50,054 nt of DNA from Methanomethylicus sp964513415 (lineage in GTDB: Archaea; Thermoproteota; Methanomethylicia; Methanomethylicales; Methanomethylicaceae). Each line of letters begins with the position of its first letter. Within the stretch, counting starts at the first letter, position 1. Positions 49,057-50,054 of the stretch are shown here, one piece after another. A program made the translations under genes and the position numbers. The notes beneath the pieces are model-generated. The model made no database searches and was not told the origin of the DNA. It was given only the letters and a program-made list of their open reading frames with translations. The stretch lies in assembly GCA_964513415.1 (NCBI GenBank), contig CAZEMX010000004.1:1-50054 (forward strand), read 5' to 3'.

Positions 49057-50054
49057 TCAGAGGTATTCGAATTCACCATAGCCTGTCTTCAGCTTGACCG
49101 CGTTGCCGCCTTGGCGCCTTTCGCACCTGCCTATCACCTGGGCGCCGACGCCGAACTTGTCTGCGGCGTTCAAGACTGCCTCGACGTCCCCCTTTCCCAC
49201 CACGACCTCTAATCCGACGCCCATGTTGAAGTTGCGGCACATCTGCCGCGGGGACTCGCCGCTCTCGGCCATGATCAGCTTGAAGATCGGATCAGGCTCG
49301 GGGAGGCTGTCCTTGACGTAGAGGGTTCCCTTGCCGAGCTTGATGCACTTCGTGAGACCTCCGCCGGTGTTGTGCACCATCGCCTTCACGTCGGCTTGCC
49401 TGAGTATCTCAAGGGCGATGGGGAGGAATATGCGCGTCGGCGATGTGATCGCCTCGCCTACAGTCATGCCCAAATCGTCGACGTAATCATCAACACGGAA
49501 GCGCCCGTAATACCCCTTGATGCCGGGATCGCTTATCTCAGGGTACTTCTTGAGGTGCTCATTAGAGAGGAGTGCGTGCCTCGCCAGGCTTATCCCGTTG
49601 CACATCATGCCGCTGTTAGGGCGTTCTTCGTAGGAGCACTTCCCGCCGCTCCTGATGCCTACGATTGCGTCGCCGGGGGAGATCCGGTCGCCGGTTACTG
49701 CCTGCTCCAGCGCTACCCTTGCAAAGACCGTGCCGGATACGTCCAGCGTCCTTATCACATCCGGGAGGTCCGCGGTCTCGCCTCCACCGAAGAGCATCTG
49801 CGATCCGTGCCTCTTAAGCATTGACAGTGATTTCGCAAAGCCCTTGGCCAAGGAGTTGAGCAGTGGCACCTTGTCTACCTTAAGAGCGTTGAGCGCAACA
49901 TAGTCAGAGAATACCTCCGGGATGCCGCCCACGCAGATGACATCGTCGACATTCATCGCGATGACGTCGGCGGCGAGGGGCTCAAAACACGCAGGGTCTC
50001 CGACCTCCTTGTAGAGGAGGTAGGACACTATTGGCTTGCTACCTGCCCCGTCCT
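49057..50054 (-). CDS. purM: Partial phosphoribosylformylglycinamidine cyclo-ligase
   Basis: The visible part is 332 codons and the N-terminus lies beyond the right edge. DGAGSKPIVSYLL is the nucleotide-binding DGxGTK-like motif near the N-terminus, followed by DVIAMNVDDVICVGG, GGGETADLPDVI, TGDRISPGDAIVGI and MVHNTGGGLTKCIKL. It converts FGAM to AIR, the only step missing between PurL/Q and PurE in the cluster. It is on the opposite strand and 6 kb away from purQ. The frame continues past GTG 50028, so that codon is not the start. Confidence 0.93.
   Translation of the reverse strand, partial: DGAGSKPIVSYLLYKEVGDPACFEPLAADVIAMNVDDVICVGGIPEVFSDYVALNALKVDKVPLLNSLAKGFAKSLSMLKRHGSQMLFGGGETADLPDVIRTLDVSGTVFARVALEQAVTGDRISPGDAIVGIRSGGKCSYEERPNSGMMCNGISLARHALLSNEHLKKYPEISDPGIKGYYGRFRVDDYVDDLGMTVGEAITSPTRIFLPIALEILRQADVKAMVHNTGGGLTKCIKLGKGTLYVKDSLPEPDPIFKLIMAESGESPRQMCRNFNMGVGLEVVVGKGDVEAVLNAADKFGVGAQVIGRCERRQGGNAVKLKTGYGEFEYL

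Noticed and set aside
1..50054. CRISPR arrays, insertion sequences, tRNA or rRNA genes
   Set aside because: I saw no regularly spaced repeats, no transposase-like or integrase-like frame with terminal repeats, and no tRNA hallmark such as a GGTTCGAATCC-like T-loop. A covariance search could still find a diverged RNA.

Overview
The window is from an archaeon. Nearly every transcription unit has an archaeal TATA element about 20-30 bases before the start codon (for example 2450-2457, 3026-3033, 15211-15219, 18705-18712). Several starts look leaderless or nearly so, arginine is mostly AGG, and many families are archaeal: an NreA-type repair protein, class III prepilin signals with TadA/TadC-like assembly proteins, a UPF0282 metallo-hydrolase, an AbrB-PhoU protein and PurS/PurL/PurQ as separate proteins. 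The purine gene set and paired PurF proteins suggest the Thermoproteota/TACK side, but no marker in the window fixes the lineage. The cytosolic NiFe hydrogenase points to an anaerobe. I saw no tRNA, rRNA, CRISPR array, transposase or integrase.

Layout. 1-2.3 kb: two minus-strand genes for envelope proteins, one with PKD domains and cut by the window edge. 2.5-7.3 kb: a small winged-helix protein, then a four-gene NiFe hydrogenase of the HydBGDA (group 3b, sulfhydrogenase-like) type and a thioredoxin-like protein. 7.3-8.5 kb: an MFS transporter. 8.6-15.2 kb: a minus-strand type IV pilus-like operon (three small pilins, a very large pilin-like protein, assembly ATPase, membrane platform). 15.3-17.4 kb: an NreA/SPL-type radical SAM pair. 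17.5-21.1 kb: a metallo-hydrolase, a 47-residue YHS protein and a CopA-type copper ATPase. 21.1-22.7 kb: a secreted small protein, a decapitated second copy and an Lrp/AsnC regulator, tied together by a partial tandem duplication. 22.9-28.1 kb: a free-standing pyruvate-kinase C-terminal domain, two small membrane proteins, a 371-base stretch without a gene, an acyl-CoA synthetase alpha-type protein, a radical SAM protein and a DMT permease. 28.2-31.2 kb: a cluster-9 metal ABC transporter with a NikR-type regulator. 31.4-42.8 kb: a HAD phosphatase, then purC-purF1-purF2-purD-purT-purE-purS-purL-purQ. 42.9-49.0 kb: an M32 carboxypeptidase, a SatP/YaaH-type acetate transporter, an ArsB/NhaD-like permease, an AbrB-PhoU protein and an aminotransferase. 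49.1 kb to the end: purM, cut by the window edge.

How it works together. The purine genes cover every step from PRPP to the carboxylated aminoimidazole ribotide and SAICAR (PurF, PurD, PurT, PurS/L/Q, PurM, PurE, PurC), with formate rather than formyl-folate as the likely one-carbon donor at the GAR step. The last steps (PurB, PurP/PurO type) are not in the window. Two PurF-like genes overlap, and the second has lost all the glutaminase residues while keeping the phosphoribosyltransferase and iron-sulfur motifs. A nearly identical 17-base element sits before both purC and purF1. Other points of interest are the large pilin-like protein, the diversified secreted-protein duplication with conserved ends, several palindromic promoter elements and a NikR-type regulator beside a Zn/Mn-type transporter.
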